Origin: Halobaculum saliterrae
GTDB taxonomy: Archaea; Halobacteriota; Halobacteria; Halobacteriales; Haloferacaceae
NCBI RefSeq assembly: GCF_009831625.1
Contig: NZ_WUUS01000003.1
Location: 186,001-250,000, forward strand
Direction of reading: 5' to 3'
Length of the DNA stretch: 64,000 nt
The notes below the pieces were generated by a model. That model searched no databases, had not been told where the DNA came from, and saw nothing but the letters and a program-made list of their open reading frames with translations. A program made the position numbers and the translations under genes. Position 1 is the first letter of the stretch. The number at the start of each line of letters is the position of its first letter. Below, piece by piece: positions 49,815-58,013 of this stretch.

Positions 49815-50455
49815 CTGGGACCGACGCGTCGCTCCCGGACGGCGTTGAGCGACGCGAGCTCGACGGCGACGATCGACTCTGTACGCGCGGACCGCCGGAG
49901 TACGGCGAGCCGACGGACGGCGAGTGGCGCGCGTGGGACGCCCGCCGGTCGAAGCTCGGCGGGATGCTCGAACTCGGCATGGACACGGGGCTGTCCGGGG
50001 GCGAGACGGTGCTGTATCTCGGCGCCGCGAACGGCACCACCGTCAGCCACGTCGCGGACTTCGCCGGGCCGACCTACGCCGTGGAGTTCTCGCCGCGCCC
50101 GGTGCGCGACCTGCTCGACGCCTGCGAGCCGCGGTCGAACCTCTTCCCGCTGCTCAAGGACGCTCGACGGCCCGAGACGTACGCGCACGTCGTCGAGGCC
50201 GGCTGCGACGTGCTCGTGCAGGACGTCGCGACCCGCGGACAGGCCGACGTGGCGGTCGAGAACCGACGGTTCCTCGCCGACGACGGCCGACTGCTGCTGG
50301 CGGTGAAAGCGCGCTCGGAGGACGTGGCTGCCGCTCCCGACGCCGTGTTCGACGACGTGCTCGCGGACCTGGAGTCGACCTACGAGGTGCTGGAGACTCG
50401 ACCGCTCGACCGCTTCCACGAGGACCACCTCGGGGTCGTCGCGACGCCGCGATAG
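49811..50455 (+). CDS. flpA: Fibrillarin, box C/D RNP 2'-O-methyltransferase
   Basis: The catalytic subunit that transfers methyl from SAM to rRNA and tRNA ribose 2'-OH. The 214-aa protein shows the SAM-binding VLYLGAANGTTVSHVAD, YAVEFSPRPVRDLLD, and the catalytic Asp region VLVQDVATRGQAD. Fibrillarin tetrad residues KLGGMLELG lie at residues ~52-60. The usual eukaryotic GAR domain is absent. Fourteen disordered N-terminal residues are acidic. It is coupled to nop5; guide C/D sRNAs are not visible in this window. Confidence 0.93.
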   Translation: MTGTDASLPDGVERRELDGDDRLCTRGPPEYGEPTDGEWRAWDARRSKLGGMLELGMDTGLSGGETVLYLGAANGTTVSHVADFAGPTYAVEFSPRPVRDLLDACEPRSNLFPLLKDARRPETYAHVVEAGCDVLVQDVATRGQADVAVENRRFLADDGRLLLAVKARSEDVAAAPDAVFDDVLADLESTYEVLETRPLDRFHEDHLGVVATPR

Positions 50456-50697
50456 CGCCGCCGCTGGACGGGTTCACCGTTCCCCGTTCCCCGTTCCGCT
50501 TCGAACGGTGCCATCGATCGCTCGGCCGCGCGTCGGCGCGGCTACGCGGACTACACGTCCGGTTCGCCTCCCGACCGGACGCCCGCACGTCCGGTGAGTT
50601 GTGGTGCCGTCATCCGGTTTGAACGTACGCCTCAGCGCGCCCGCTCACGGGAGGAGTCACGTCGGGACGACGCCACGTTCGGGGGCCGGTTTCCCGA

Positions 50698-50707
50698 GAT
50701 ATATACC
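50698..50707 (+). promoter_or_regulatory. TATA box of the glutamate-cysteine ligase gene
   Basis: GATATATACC lies 24-33 bp before the ATG at 50731, the clearest box A in the window. No Shine-Dalgarno follows it, so the message is leaderless. Confidence 0.7.
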
Positions 50708-50730
50708 ACCGCACGCCGAAGCCGTCGGCG

Positions 50731-51879
50731 ATGGACACGGGTTCGGCGTCGGCGTTCGAGCGGATGGGTACGCTTGGAGTCGAGGAGGAGTTCTACGTCG
50801 TCGACGGCGACGGGCGGCCGACCTCCGGAAGCGATCAGCTCGTGTACGGCGACCGCGAGCCCCCCGAGCCGCTGAGTGGACGCATCGATCACGAGCTGTT
50901 CAAGTCCGTCGTCGAGACGCAGACTCCCTTGATCGAGAACCCGGGCTCCGTGCGCGAGCACGTGAGCGCGGCGCGGGAGGCCCTCGTCGACCACGCCGAG
51001 TCCTACGACCTCCAGATCGCCGGCGCGGGGCTCCACCCGGCGGCGGCCTGGCGGGAACTCGACCACGCGGAGAAGCCTCGCTACCGCTCACAGCTGGACC
51101 GGATCCAGTATCCCCAACACCGCAACACGACCGCCGGGCTCCACGTCCACGTCGGCGTCGACGACGCGGACAAGGCGACGTGGATCGCCAATCGAGTCCG
51201 CTGGTTCCTCCCGCCGCTGTTGGCGCTGTCGGCGAACTCCCCGTTCTGGAACGGCTTCGATACCGGCCTCGCGTCCGCCCGGGCGAAGGTGTTCGAGAAC
51301 CTCCCGAACACGGGGATGCCCGGCCACTTCTCCGACTTCGCGGCGTACGACGCCTTCGAGCGGCGCATGGTCGAGCACGGCTCGATCGAGGACCGCGGCG
51401 AGCTCTGGTTCGACGTGCGCCCGCACACCGGCCACGGCACCGTCGAGGTTCGTACGCCGGACGGACAGTCGGACCCCGACGTGGTCTGTGCGTTCGTGGA
51501 GTACGTCCACGCGCTCGTCGTCGACCTCGCGGAGCGCTACGAGGACGAGGCAGACCCGACCGCCGGCGACGCCGGGGTGAGTGGCTCGGGAGGCGCCGGG
51601 AGCCACGGTCACGCCGGCGGGCTCCGTCGCGAACTGCTCGACGAGAACAAGTGGCGCGCGATGCGCCACGGTCGCGACGCCGACTTCGTCGGCCGCGACG
51701 GCGCCTCGGTGGTCGACCTCCCGACGGTCGTCGACCGCGAGTGCGACCGGCTCGGCGTCGAGGGGTTGCGGTTCCTGTTCGAGCGCGAGTCGGGCGCGTC
51801 GCGACAGCGCCGGATCCGCGAGGAGCGGGGCATCGACGCGCTGTGCCGCGATCTCCTGATCGACGAGCACGACGTCTAG
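50731..51879 (+). CDS. gshA: Glutamate--cysteine ligase (GCS2 type)
   Basis: ATP-dependent joining of glutamate and cysteine into gamma-glutamylcysteine, the main low-molecular-weight thiol of haloarchaea, which lack glutathione. The 382-aa protein has [12 protein letters not shown] at its active site entry, [15 protein letters not shown] (GCS2 core) and [19 protein letters not shown] Gly/Ser/His-rich loop (~280-296) and a basic [14 protein letters not shown] end are halophilic features. It stands alone behind a strong leaderless promoter. GshA activity has been shown in Haloferax. Confidence 0.92.
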   Translation: MDTGSASAFERMGTLGVEEEFYVVDGDGRPTSGSDQLVYGDREPPEPLSGRIDHELFKSVVETQTPLIENPGSVREHVSAAREALVDHAESYDLQIAGAGLHPAAAWRELDHAEKPRYRSQLDRIQYPQHRNTTAGLHVHVGVDDADKATWIANRVRWFLPPLLALSANSPFWNGFDTGLASARAKVFENLPNTGMPGHFSDFAAYDAFERRMVEHGSIEDRGELWFDVRPHTGHGTVEVRTPDGQSDPDVVCAFVEYVHALVVDLAERYEDEADPTAGDAGVSGSGGAGSHGHAGGLRRELLDENKWRAMRHGRDADFVGRDGASVVDLPTVVDRECDRLGVEGLRFLFERESGASRQRRIREERGIDALCRDLLIDEHDV

Positions 51880-51958
51880 TCGGCCGGATCCGTACAGCTC
51901 GACCGCCCGGAGTCGGTGTCGGCGACGGGGTTTTCCCTGCGGAGTTCTGACCGCCGAG

Positions 51959-52495
51959 ATGGGACACATGGCTACCGACGAGGCCCCCGATGACGGCGGC
52001 GAGACGGACGGCGCCGACGACGAGGACGCCCCCCGCGAGGAGCTGCGCGAGGCCGCACAGCGGCTCGAGTCGAGCGCGGCCGACGTCGCCGACGGCTTCG
52101 ACGAGCGCATCGTCGACCTGTTGGCGTGGCTGCTGGACACCGAGACGCGGGCGCGGATCTACGTGCACCTCCGCGAGCACCCCGGCTCCACGAGCGAGGA
52201 GGTCGCCGACGGGACCGGGCTGTACCCGAGCACCGTGCGCGAGGCGCTCGCGGAGCTCCACGACGAGGAGACGGTCAGCCGAACGAAGCGGGAGTCCGCC
52301 GGCGCCGGCAACAACCCGTACGAGTACGAGGCGATCGAGCCGGCCGCGCTCGTCGAGGGCGCGATCGGGCAGGTACAGGACCAACTGAACGCCGTGTTCA
52401 CCCTCGACTCCCGACTGACGGGCGACGGCGAGCCCGTGGGAGAGACGGACGAGCCGGTCCGTATCTCAGTCGAGACCGAACGGGACGAGGACTAA
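51959..52495 (+). CDS. Winged-helix transcriptional regulator
   Basis: A 178-aa protein with an acidic N-terminal arm (~1-60), then a winged helix: ETRARIYVHLREHPGSTSEE, VADGTGLYPSTVREALAELH (recognition helix) and the wing DEETVSRTKRES. The C-terminal part may dimerise (GAIGQVQDQLNAVFTLD). It resembles ArsR/PadR-like regulators. Two in-frame starts exist, 51959 and 51968; the first gives better spacing from a TATA-like GTTTTCC. No adjacent target is clear; the coaD gene starts 36 bp after it. Confidence 0.82.
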   Translation: MGHMATDEAPDDGGETDGADDEDAPREELREAAQRLESSAADVADGFDERIVDLLAWLLDTETRARIYVHLREHPGSTSEEVADGTGLYPSTVREALAELHDEETVSRTKRESAGAGNNPYEYEAIEPAALVEGAIGQVQDQLNAVFTLDSRLTGDGEPVGETDEPVRISVETERDED

Positions 52496-52498
52496 CGT

Positions 52499-52508
52499 CG
52501 CATTTAGG
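52499..52508 (+). promoter_or_regulatory. TATA box of coaD
   Basis: CGCATTTAGG lies 24-33 bp before the ATG at 52532. It lies directly after the regulator's stop and supports a separate, leaderless start for coaD. Confidence 0.6.
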
Positions 52509-52531
52509 TGTCGGCGCGTCCACCGCCGGAT

Positions 52532-53032
52532 ATGAACGTCGCGCTGGGCGGGACATTCGACCCGGTTCACGACGGCCACCACGCGCTGTTCGAGCGCGCG
52601 TTCGAGCTCGGGGACCTCACCGTCGGGCTCACCGCCGACGAGTTGGCCCCGAAGACACGCCACACCGACCGGTACGTTCGCCCGTTCGCCGAGCGCAAGC
52701 GCGACCTCGACGACGAGCTCGCGCCGATCGCCGCCGAACACGGTCGCGACTACGAGATCCGCGAGCTGACGAAGCCGACGGGGATCGCCGTCGAGCCGGG
52801 GTTCGACGCGCTGATCGTCTCCCCGGAGACGCAGTCGGGCGGGGAGCGGGTCAACGAGATCCGGGAGCAGAAGGGCCTGCCCAGCCTTCGGATCGAGGTC
52901 GTCGAACACGTGCCCGCCGAGGACGGCGACCGGATCTCGTCGACGCGGATCGTCCGCGGCGAGATCGACCGTCACGGCAACCTCACGCCCGACCGCGAGG
53001 GTCGCGGGACCGAGCCGCCGGACGCGGAGTGA
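52532..53032 (+). CDS. coaD: Phosphopantetheine adenylyltransferase, archaeal type
   Basis: Transfers AMP from ATP to 4'-phosphopantetheine, giving dephospho-CoA. The nucleotidyltransferase fold is shown by ALGGTFDPVHDGHHALF, the (H/T)xGH motif, and by ISSTRIVRGEID, the ISSTR (ISxSx) motif. The archaeal form is distinct from bacterial CoaD and is 166 aa. Acidic tail TEPPDAE. It overlaps nothing; its neighbours do not take part in CoA synthesis. Confidence 0.93.
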   Translation: MNVALGGTFDPVHDGHHALFERAFELGDLTVGLTADELAPKTRHTDRYVRPFAERKRDLDDELAPIAAEHGRDYEIRELTKPTGIAVEPGFDALIVSPETQSGGERVNEIREQKGLPSLRIEVVEHVPAEDGDRISSTRIVRGEIDRHGNLTPDREGRGTEPPDAE

Positions 53033-53039
53033 CGGGGCG

Positions 53040-53267
53040 ATGGTCGGGTTCGACGCCGCGATCGACTGGCTGGCCCGGCGATCGCGGCCGGCGCAGCTGA
53101 TCCTCGTCGGCGTCGTCGCGCTCCTGCTGGGCTATCAGGCGATCCGGCTGGCCGGCCGGGACCCGAGCAGCGAACTCGCGTACGTCGGCGGCGCGCTGTT
53201 CCTCCTGGGGCAACTGGTCGGGTTCACCGGGCTGGCCCTGCTCGCGTATCGGCTGCTCACGGAGTAA
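53040..53267 (+). CDS. Small membrane protein with two TM helices (75 aa)
   Basis: It opens MVGFDAAIDWLARRSRPAQL, then a first membrane segment, ILVGVVALLLGYQAIRLAG, and a second, ALFLLGQLVGFTGLALLAYR. Starts 7 bp after the coaD stop, so it is likely co-transcribed. I do not recognise a family. Confidence 0.7.
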   Translation: MVGFDAAIDWLARRSRPAQLILVGVVALLLGYQAIRLAGRDPSSELAYVGGALFLLGQLVGFTGLALLAYRLLTE

Positions 53268-53351
53268 CGGTCGAACCCGGGTTCGGACCCGGACAACTCC
53301 CACGCCATCGTCGCCGACTGCATCGCCTCCGTCGGCGCTCGCATCGCGGCC

Positions 53352-53660
53352 TCACCACGACGGCGGCCGGAACCCGGCGTCCTCGAGGACGTCCTTCCAG
53401 TGTTGCTGGACCGAGAGGCGAGTCACATCCATCGCCTCGGCGACCGCGGTCTGGGGGCGCTCGTCGCCGGCGATGAGCGCGCCGGCGTACAGCGCGGCCG
53501 CGGCCATCGCGGGCTTCGACCGGTCGTCCTCGGGGACCCCGGAGAGGAACATGTCGGTCGCGTTCGAGCGGGCCTCCGCGGACAGCTCCAGCGACTCGGC
53601 GGCCCGGTGGAGCCGCGAGAGCCACTCCTCGTTCTCCACCTCGTCGCTGGCGCGGTACAT
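53352..53660 (-). CDS. TFB-like protein with one cyclin repeat
   Basis: A 102-aa protein that resembles a single cyclin-like repeat of transcription factor B. It reads WLSRLHRAAESLELSAEARS, NATDMFLSGVPEDD, KPAMAAAALYAGALIAGDER and ends with a helix-turn-helix, TAVAEAMDVTRLSVQQHW. Full TFB has an N-terminal zinc ribbon, a B-finger and two repeats; this protein has none of these except one repeat. It may bind BRE-like DNA or TBP and compete with full TFBs. Its promoter and the tRNA-Leu promoter are divergent, 86 bp apart. Confidence 0.8.
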   Translation of the reverse strand: MYRASDEVENEEWLSRLHRAAESLELSAEARSNATDMFLSGVPEDDRSKPAMAAAALYAGALIAGDERPQTAVAEAMDVTRLSVQQHWKDVLEDAGFRPPSW

Positions 53661-53746
53661 CGACGTGTCGTTGGGAGCGGGCGGTGATAAATCGTGTCGC
53701 CTCGGTCCGACAGCTACTTACCGCGATTCGGGATACTGTGTGGCGA

Positions 53747-53831
53747 GCGCGGGTAGCCAAGCCAGGCCAACGGCGCAGCGCTTAGGACGCTGTCCTGTAG
53801 AGGTCCGCCGGTTCGAATCCGGTCCCGCGCA
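53747..53831 (+). tRNA. tRNA-Leu (TAG)
   Basis: The 85-nt gene begins GCGCGGG, paired with CCCGCGC at the 3' end, and A is the discriminator. The anticodon stem CAGCG/CGCTG carries the loop CTTAGGA, anticodon TAG (reads CTA, Leu). It has a long class II variable arm (TCCTGTAGAGGT). The T arm is GGTTCGAATCC. CCA is not encoded. A TATA-like CTACTTA lies ~30 bp upstream. A copy of the last 22 nt is found 90 bp downstream. Confidence 0.96.
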
Positions 53832-54265
53832 GTGAGGAGCGAAGCGACGAACGAGCAGGCCGGATTCGGAGCAGCGAACGGAGCGAGGCGGAGTGAGCGG
53901 GGTTCGAATCCGGTCCCGCGCATTCTCCGGCCCGACCGAACGGGAGAGCCGTGAGAATCGACACCGAGCGGATTCGAGGCAGGGAGTGGAGCGAACGGAG
54001 TGAGCGTCACCGCCAGTGAACGGGGAGCGGAGCGACCCGTGAGCGAAGGGCGAGGCGCTCGCGTTGTTCACGCCTCGATGGACGAACGAGACGGGGAATC
54101 ACCGCTCGCTCACACCCACCGGGACGGCTGACTCACGCCGGGACTGACAGCGCCACGTGCGAAGTCGGACCGACGGATCGGTCGAGGCGAGCGCGGGCAT
54201 CGACCCCCTGTAAGCGCGTTCATAACGAATTGGCACGACGTGGGAGCACCGAGGGAGTCCAACCA
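53832..54265 (+). repeat. Post-tRNA-Leu repeat-rich region with copy of the tRNA 3' end
   Basis: About 430 bp without a gene. GCGAACGGAGCGAG (53874-53887) precedes GGTTCGAATCCGGTCCCGCG plus CA (53901-53922), which is identical to the last 22 nt of tRNA-Leu. Then follow GAGGCAGGGAGT (53976-53987) and GGAGCGAACGGAGTGAGCG (53988-54006). The same words follow tRNA-Lys at 45.5 kb. The rest up to 54265 has no recognised feature apart from a likely TATA-like CATAACGAATT near 54220. Confidence 0.65.
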
Positions 54266-55459
54266 ATGCACACACAGCGACGGGCGACGGTTCGACCGTT
54301 CCGTCCCGAGGACTGGGGGGCCTTCCTCGACCTCTACGAGGCGGTGTGGGGAACCCGTAAGAGCGAGGAGTGGTTCGCCTGGCGATTCGGCGCGAACCCG
54401 TACGTCGAGGGGATCCCGATGGTCGTCGCCGAGGCCGACGGGGAACTCGTGGGCGCGGAGCCGTGCCTCGCCGTTCCCCTCCGCGCCGGCGACGCGTCGG
54501 CGCTGGCGTTCCAGCCGGCCGACTGGATGGTCCACCCCGACCACCGCCGTCGCGGGCTGTTCACCGAGATGACCGAACGGCTGCTCGATCGGTACGAAGA
54601 CGGGCCGCCGGACTGCTACTACAACTTCCCCTCGGCGGCGATCCTGCCCGGACTCCGGTCGTTCGACTGGTACGAGGTGGGTACCCTTTCGACGCACTGC
54701 CGGGTGCAGGACCTCTCCCGGCTCGCGGCTGCGCGGTCGACAGAGAAGCCACGGTGGAAGGCGGCGGCCGAACTCGGACACCTCGCCGCACCGGTGGTCC
54801 GCGGCCTCACATCGCTGAGCGGCGGGGCCACCGACCCACCCGGGGAGTGGACCGTGGATCAGCACAGGACGACGCCGACGGAGACGCTCGTCGATCTATA
54901 CCGGTCCGGCGTTCCGGAGACGATCCACGTCCGTCGCGACCCCCGCTGGTACCGCTGGCGGCTCGCGAATCCACGGTGGGACCCGACGACGTACGTCGTC
55001 AACGACGAGCACGGCACACCGGTCGCCGCGCTCGTCGCGGTCGCCCACGGCGGCCGTGGCGAGTCCGATACCACCGGACCGCGGAAGGTCTCGGTGCTCG
55101 ATGTGGTCCCGGCCGACGGATCGGCGCCGACGGCGAGCTACGAGGCGCTGTTGTCGGCCGTCGTCGCGGACGCCGACGACGCGGACGTACTGAAGTGCGC
55201 GGGCGCGTCGCTCCCGCGGTCGGTGCTGCGGCGATACGGCTTCAGGTCGGACGACGAGTTCCCGCTGTCGATGGTCTCGACGCCGACCCGGTTGGTCGTT
55301 CGGCCGACAGTCGTCGACAGCGAGGAGAACGCCGACGCGCAGTCCGAGACCGGGGATCGGGTCGAGCCGGGCGGGAGCGAGCGCTGGCGGCTGGGAACCG
55401 TCGACCTCACCGCTCCCGAGAGCTGGAGCGTCCAGCTTACCGGGCAGGACATCGCGTAG
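54266..55459 (+). CDS. GNAT-family N-acetyltransferase
   Basis: A 397-aa protein with an N-terminal GNAT fold: ATVRPFRPEDWGAFLDLYEA, LAFQPADWMVHPDHRRRGLF (motif A, acetyl-CoA binding Q/RxxGx) and YNFPSAAILPGLRSFDWYEV. The second half (~170-397) has no clear motif and ends in an acidic, likely disordered tail. Similar large haloarchaeal GNATs occur near surface-polysaccharide genes, but there is none here. The acceptor is unknown. ATG 54266 matches the fold start; the frame extends further without support. Confidence 0.8.
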   Translation: MHTQRRATVRPFRPEDWGAFLDLYEAVWGTRKSEEWFAWRFGANPYVEGIPMVVAEADGELVGAEPCLAVPLRAGDASALAFQPADWMVHPDHRRRGLFTEMTERLLDRYEDGPPDCYYNFPSAAILPGLRSFDWYEVGTLSTHCRVQDLSRLAAARSTEKPRWKAAAELGHLAAPVVRGLTSLSGGATDPPGEWTVDQHRTTPTETLVDLYRSGVPETIHVRRDPRWYRWRLANPRWDPTTYVVNDEHGTPVAALVAVAHGGRGESDTTGPRKVSVLDVVPADGSAPTASYEALLSAVVADADDADVLKCAGASLPRSVLRRYGFRSDDEFPLSMVSTPTRLVVRPTVVDSEENADAQSETGDRVEPGGSERWRLGTVDLTAPESWSVQLTGQDIA

Positions 55460-55575
55460 ACCTGGTGCCAGCGGGAAGCAGCCGACATCGCGTTTGCCGC
55501 GGCACCGACCCGAACGCAAGACGGCCGCATGACGGTGCCGAAACCGATATCAACGCGCCCCGAAACGTTACGACA

Positions 55576-56388
55576 ATGACTTCATCGGCCGACCTCCTCG
55601 CCGATCTCGCCGCGGATGTCGATGGGGTGTTCCTCTTCTCCCCGACCGGATCGACGTACGAGGACTACCGCGAGGTCGACGGCGAGTCGGTCGTCGTCGT
55701 CGCCCCGGAGAACGACCACGACGCCGATCGCTACGTGGAGCTCCCGCTGGAGTTCGACAACGTCCGCGACCGGATCCGCTTCGGCGTCGAGGGCGCGATG
55801 GACCACGGCTTCTGTGCGGACGGCGACGTGCTCGCGTGTGCGGTCGGCGTGTTCGGCGACCCGATCGACGCCGTGATCCGCACACCCGTCACGGAGTCGA
55901 TGCACTCGGGGATCTACGATCTCTTCGCCAACTCCCGCGCGGATCCCTCGGTCGTGCGCGACGTGTTCGACGTGGCGATCGAACTCGGAAAGAAGGGCCA
56001 GAAGGGCAAACCCGTGGGCGCGCTGTTCGTCGTCGGCGACGCGGGCAAGGTGATGAACAAGTCGCGTCCGCTGAGTTACAACCCCTTCGAGAAGAGCCAC
56101 GTCCACGTCGGCGACCCCATCGTGAACGTGATGCTCAAGGAGTTCTCCCGCCTCGACGGCGCGTTCGTCATCAGCGACTCGGGGAAGATCGTCTCGGCGT
56201 ACCGCTACCTCGAGCCGGGCGCCGAGGGCGTCGACATCCCGAAGGGGCTGGGCGCGCGCCACATGGCCGGCGGCGCAATCACCCGCGACACGAACGCCAT
56301 CGCGATCGTGCTCTCGGAGTCGGACGGCCTCGTCCGTGCGTTCAAGCGCGGACAGCTCATCCTCGAACTGGATCCGGAGGAGTACTGA
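55576..56388 (+). CDS. dacZ: Diadenylate cyclase DacZ (c-di-AMP synthase)
   Basis: Makes cyclic di-AMP from two ATP. The 270-aa protein has an N-terminal archaeal domain (~1-110) and a DAC domain (~120-260). Its catalytic motifs are LDGAFVI (D194-G195-A196) and, in place of the RHR of bacterial DisA, GARHMAG (R228-H229-M230). DacZ is essential in Haloferax volcanii, where c-di-AMP levels affect osmotic balance. It is followed 3 bp later by an MscS channel gene, so the two are very probably one operon. Confidence 0.93.
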   Translation: MTSSADLLADLAADVDGVFLFSPTGSTYEDYREVDGESVVVVAPENDHDADRYVELPLEFDNVRDRIRFGVEGAMDHGFCADGDVLACAVGVFGDPIDAVIRTPVTESMHSGIYDLFANSRADPSVVRDVFDVAIELGKKGQKGKPVGALFVVGDAGKVMNKSRPLSYNPFEKSHVHVGDPIVNVMLKEFSRLDGAFVISDSGKIVSAYRYLEPGAEGVDIPKGLGARHMAGGAITRDTNAIAIVLSESDGLVRAFKRGQLILELDPEEY

Positions 56389-56391
56389 CGC

Positions 56392-57261
56392 ATGATCGAC
56401 GCGAGTCCCACCGTCACCGTCGAGTCCGTGCTGTCGGCGGCGGTACGTGCCGGCCCGGGCACATCGCCGCCGCTCCAGTCCGCGGGCGAGGCGGTTCGGT
56501 CCGCGTTGCTGAGCCTTCCGGCGCGGCTGTGGCTGGCGCTCGGTGTGGTCGTGCTCGCCGCGTTCCTCGGCTACCTCGTCGTTCGCGTGAACCGCCGGAT
56601 CCTCGTCGGCGCGGGCGTGCCCGAGACGATCGAGGGGACGGCCTTCGAGCGAACCGCCCGCGAGTTCGGCACCTCGACGGTCTCGCTCGTCGCGAACCTC
56701 TCGGGGTACTTCATCTTCATCCTCGGGCTCATCGTCGCACTGACGATCGCTCGGGTGGAGTACATCGCCGCCTTCTGGAACCGAACCGCGGGCTTCCTTC
56801 CGTCGCTGTTTCTCGCCGTCCTCGTGCTCATCGTCGGCCTCGTCGTCGGCGACAAGGTCGAACTGTTGATCGACGAGCGGCTGCGCGGCGTGAAGCTCCC
56901 GCAGGCCGGGATCGTTCCCGCGGTCGCCAAGTGGTCGGTGGTGTTCATCGCGGTGCTCATCGCGCTCGGCCAGATCGGCGTCGACACCGCCGCGCTGGTC
57001 GTCCTCCTGGGCACGTACGGGTTCGCGCTCGTGCTGTTCGGAGGCCTCGCGTTCCGCGACCTGCTCGCGTCGGGGGCGGCCGGCTTCTACCTCCTGCTCG
57101 AACAGCCGTACAGCATCGGCGACCGCGTCCGCATCGGCGACACCGACGGCGTCGTTCAGGAGGTGAACGTGTTCGTCACGCACGTGGAAAGCGACGGCGC
57201 GGAGTACGTCGTGCCGAACCGACAGGCGTTCACCGAGGGCGTCGTCCGCGTTCGGGAGTAG
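56392..57261 (+). CDS. mscS: MscS-family mechanosensitive channel
   Basis: A 289-aa membrane protein with about five hydrophobic segments. The pore-lining third segment of MscS is followed by the family signature FGGLAFRDLLASGAAGFYLL, then the beta domain GDRVRIGDTDGVVQEVN and VPNRQAFTEGVV. The C-terminal alpha-beta domain of E. coli MscS is missing, as in short archaeal forms. It opens 3 bp after dacZ, so both are translated from one mRNA. The channel would release solutes on hypo-osmotic shock. Confidence 0.9.
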   Translation: MIDASPTVTVESVLSAAVRAGPGTSPPLQSAGEAVRSALLSLPARLWLALGVVVLAAFLGYLVVRVNRRILVGAGVPETIEGTAFERTAREFGTSTVSLVANLSGYFIFILGLIVALTIARVEYIAAFWNRTAGFLPSLFLAVLVLIVGLVVGDKVELLIDERLRGVKLPQAGIVPAVAKWSVVFIAVLIALGQIGVDTAALVVLLGTYGFALVLFGGLAFRDLLASGAAGFYLLLEQPYSIGDRVRIGDTDGVVQEVNVFVTHVESDGAEYVVPNRQAFTEGVVRVRE

Positions 57262-57276
57262 CGGACCCGCTCGCGC

Positions 57277-57891
57277 TCAGTTCGTGTTCTCGTCGCCGTC
57301 GCTCGCCTCCCCCTCGACCGGCTCCGCCGGCACGCCGGCGACGGTCTCCCCCGGGGGAACGTCGTCGGCGACGAGGGAGTTCGCCGCGACCTGGGCGTCC
57401 TCGCCGATGTGGACGCCCGGAAGCACCGTCACCTTCGCGCCGAGCATCGCCCGGTCGCCGACGACCACGTCGCCGAGGCGGTACTCGTCCTGCAGGAACT
57501 CGTGACACAACAGCACCGAGTCGTAGCCGACGATGGCGTCGTCTCCCAGCGTGATCCGCTCGGGCCAGAACACGTCCGGCGTCGCCTCCAGCCCCCACGA
57601 GACGCCCTCGCCGACGGTGGCCCCGAGGCGCCGGAGGAGCCAGTTCTTCAGCCGGAGGCTCGGGGAGATCCGGATCAGCCAGACGACGAGGTAGTTCGCC
57701 GCGACCGTCAGCGGCGACTTCGCGTCGGTCCAGTGCCGCAGGGAGTTGCGCCCGCCGGGGGTCTCGTGACGCTCCACACGGTCGTACCTGGCCGGCCGAG
57801 CCGCGCCGTCGTCCGCGGTCCCGGCGGCGTCGTGGCCGGCGTCGGCGTCGCCGCCGGCCGTCGCGGGGTCGCTGGCGTCGTCGGTGCTCAC
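57277..57891 (-). CDS. Hexapeptide-repeat acyltransferase
   Basis: A 204-aa left-handed beta-helix protein. About 45 acidic and disordered N-terminal residues precede VVWLIRISPSLRLKNWLLRRL. The hexapeptide repeats run from ATVGEGVSWGLEATPDVF through TLGDDAIVGYDSVLLCHEFL to the typical GVHIGEDAQVAANSLVADDV. It resembles acetyltransferases of the LbH family that modify sugars or lipids. The substrate is unknown. The start is GTG. It converges on the mscS gene with 15 bp between stops. Confidence 0.82.
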   Translation of the reverse strand: MSTDDASDPATAGGDADAGHDAAGTADDGAARPARYDRVERHETPGGRNSLRHWTDAKSPLTVAANYLVVWLIRISPSLRLKNWLLRRLGATVGEGVSWGLEATPDVFWPERITLGDDAIVGYDSVLLCHEFLQDEYRLGDVVVGDRAMLGAKVTVLPGVHIGEDAQVAANSLVADDVPPGETVAGVPAEPVEGEASDGDENTN

Positions 57892-58013
57892 GTGTGGACG
57901 TGGCCGCCGGGCGTTATCAATCTCGTGCGTCCGTCGCCGACGCGGGGGCCGATCCCCGAGTTCGACCACGGTCCCGGTTCCGGAGCCGACTCGGATAGCG
58001 AGGCGATCCCCCG

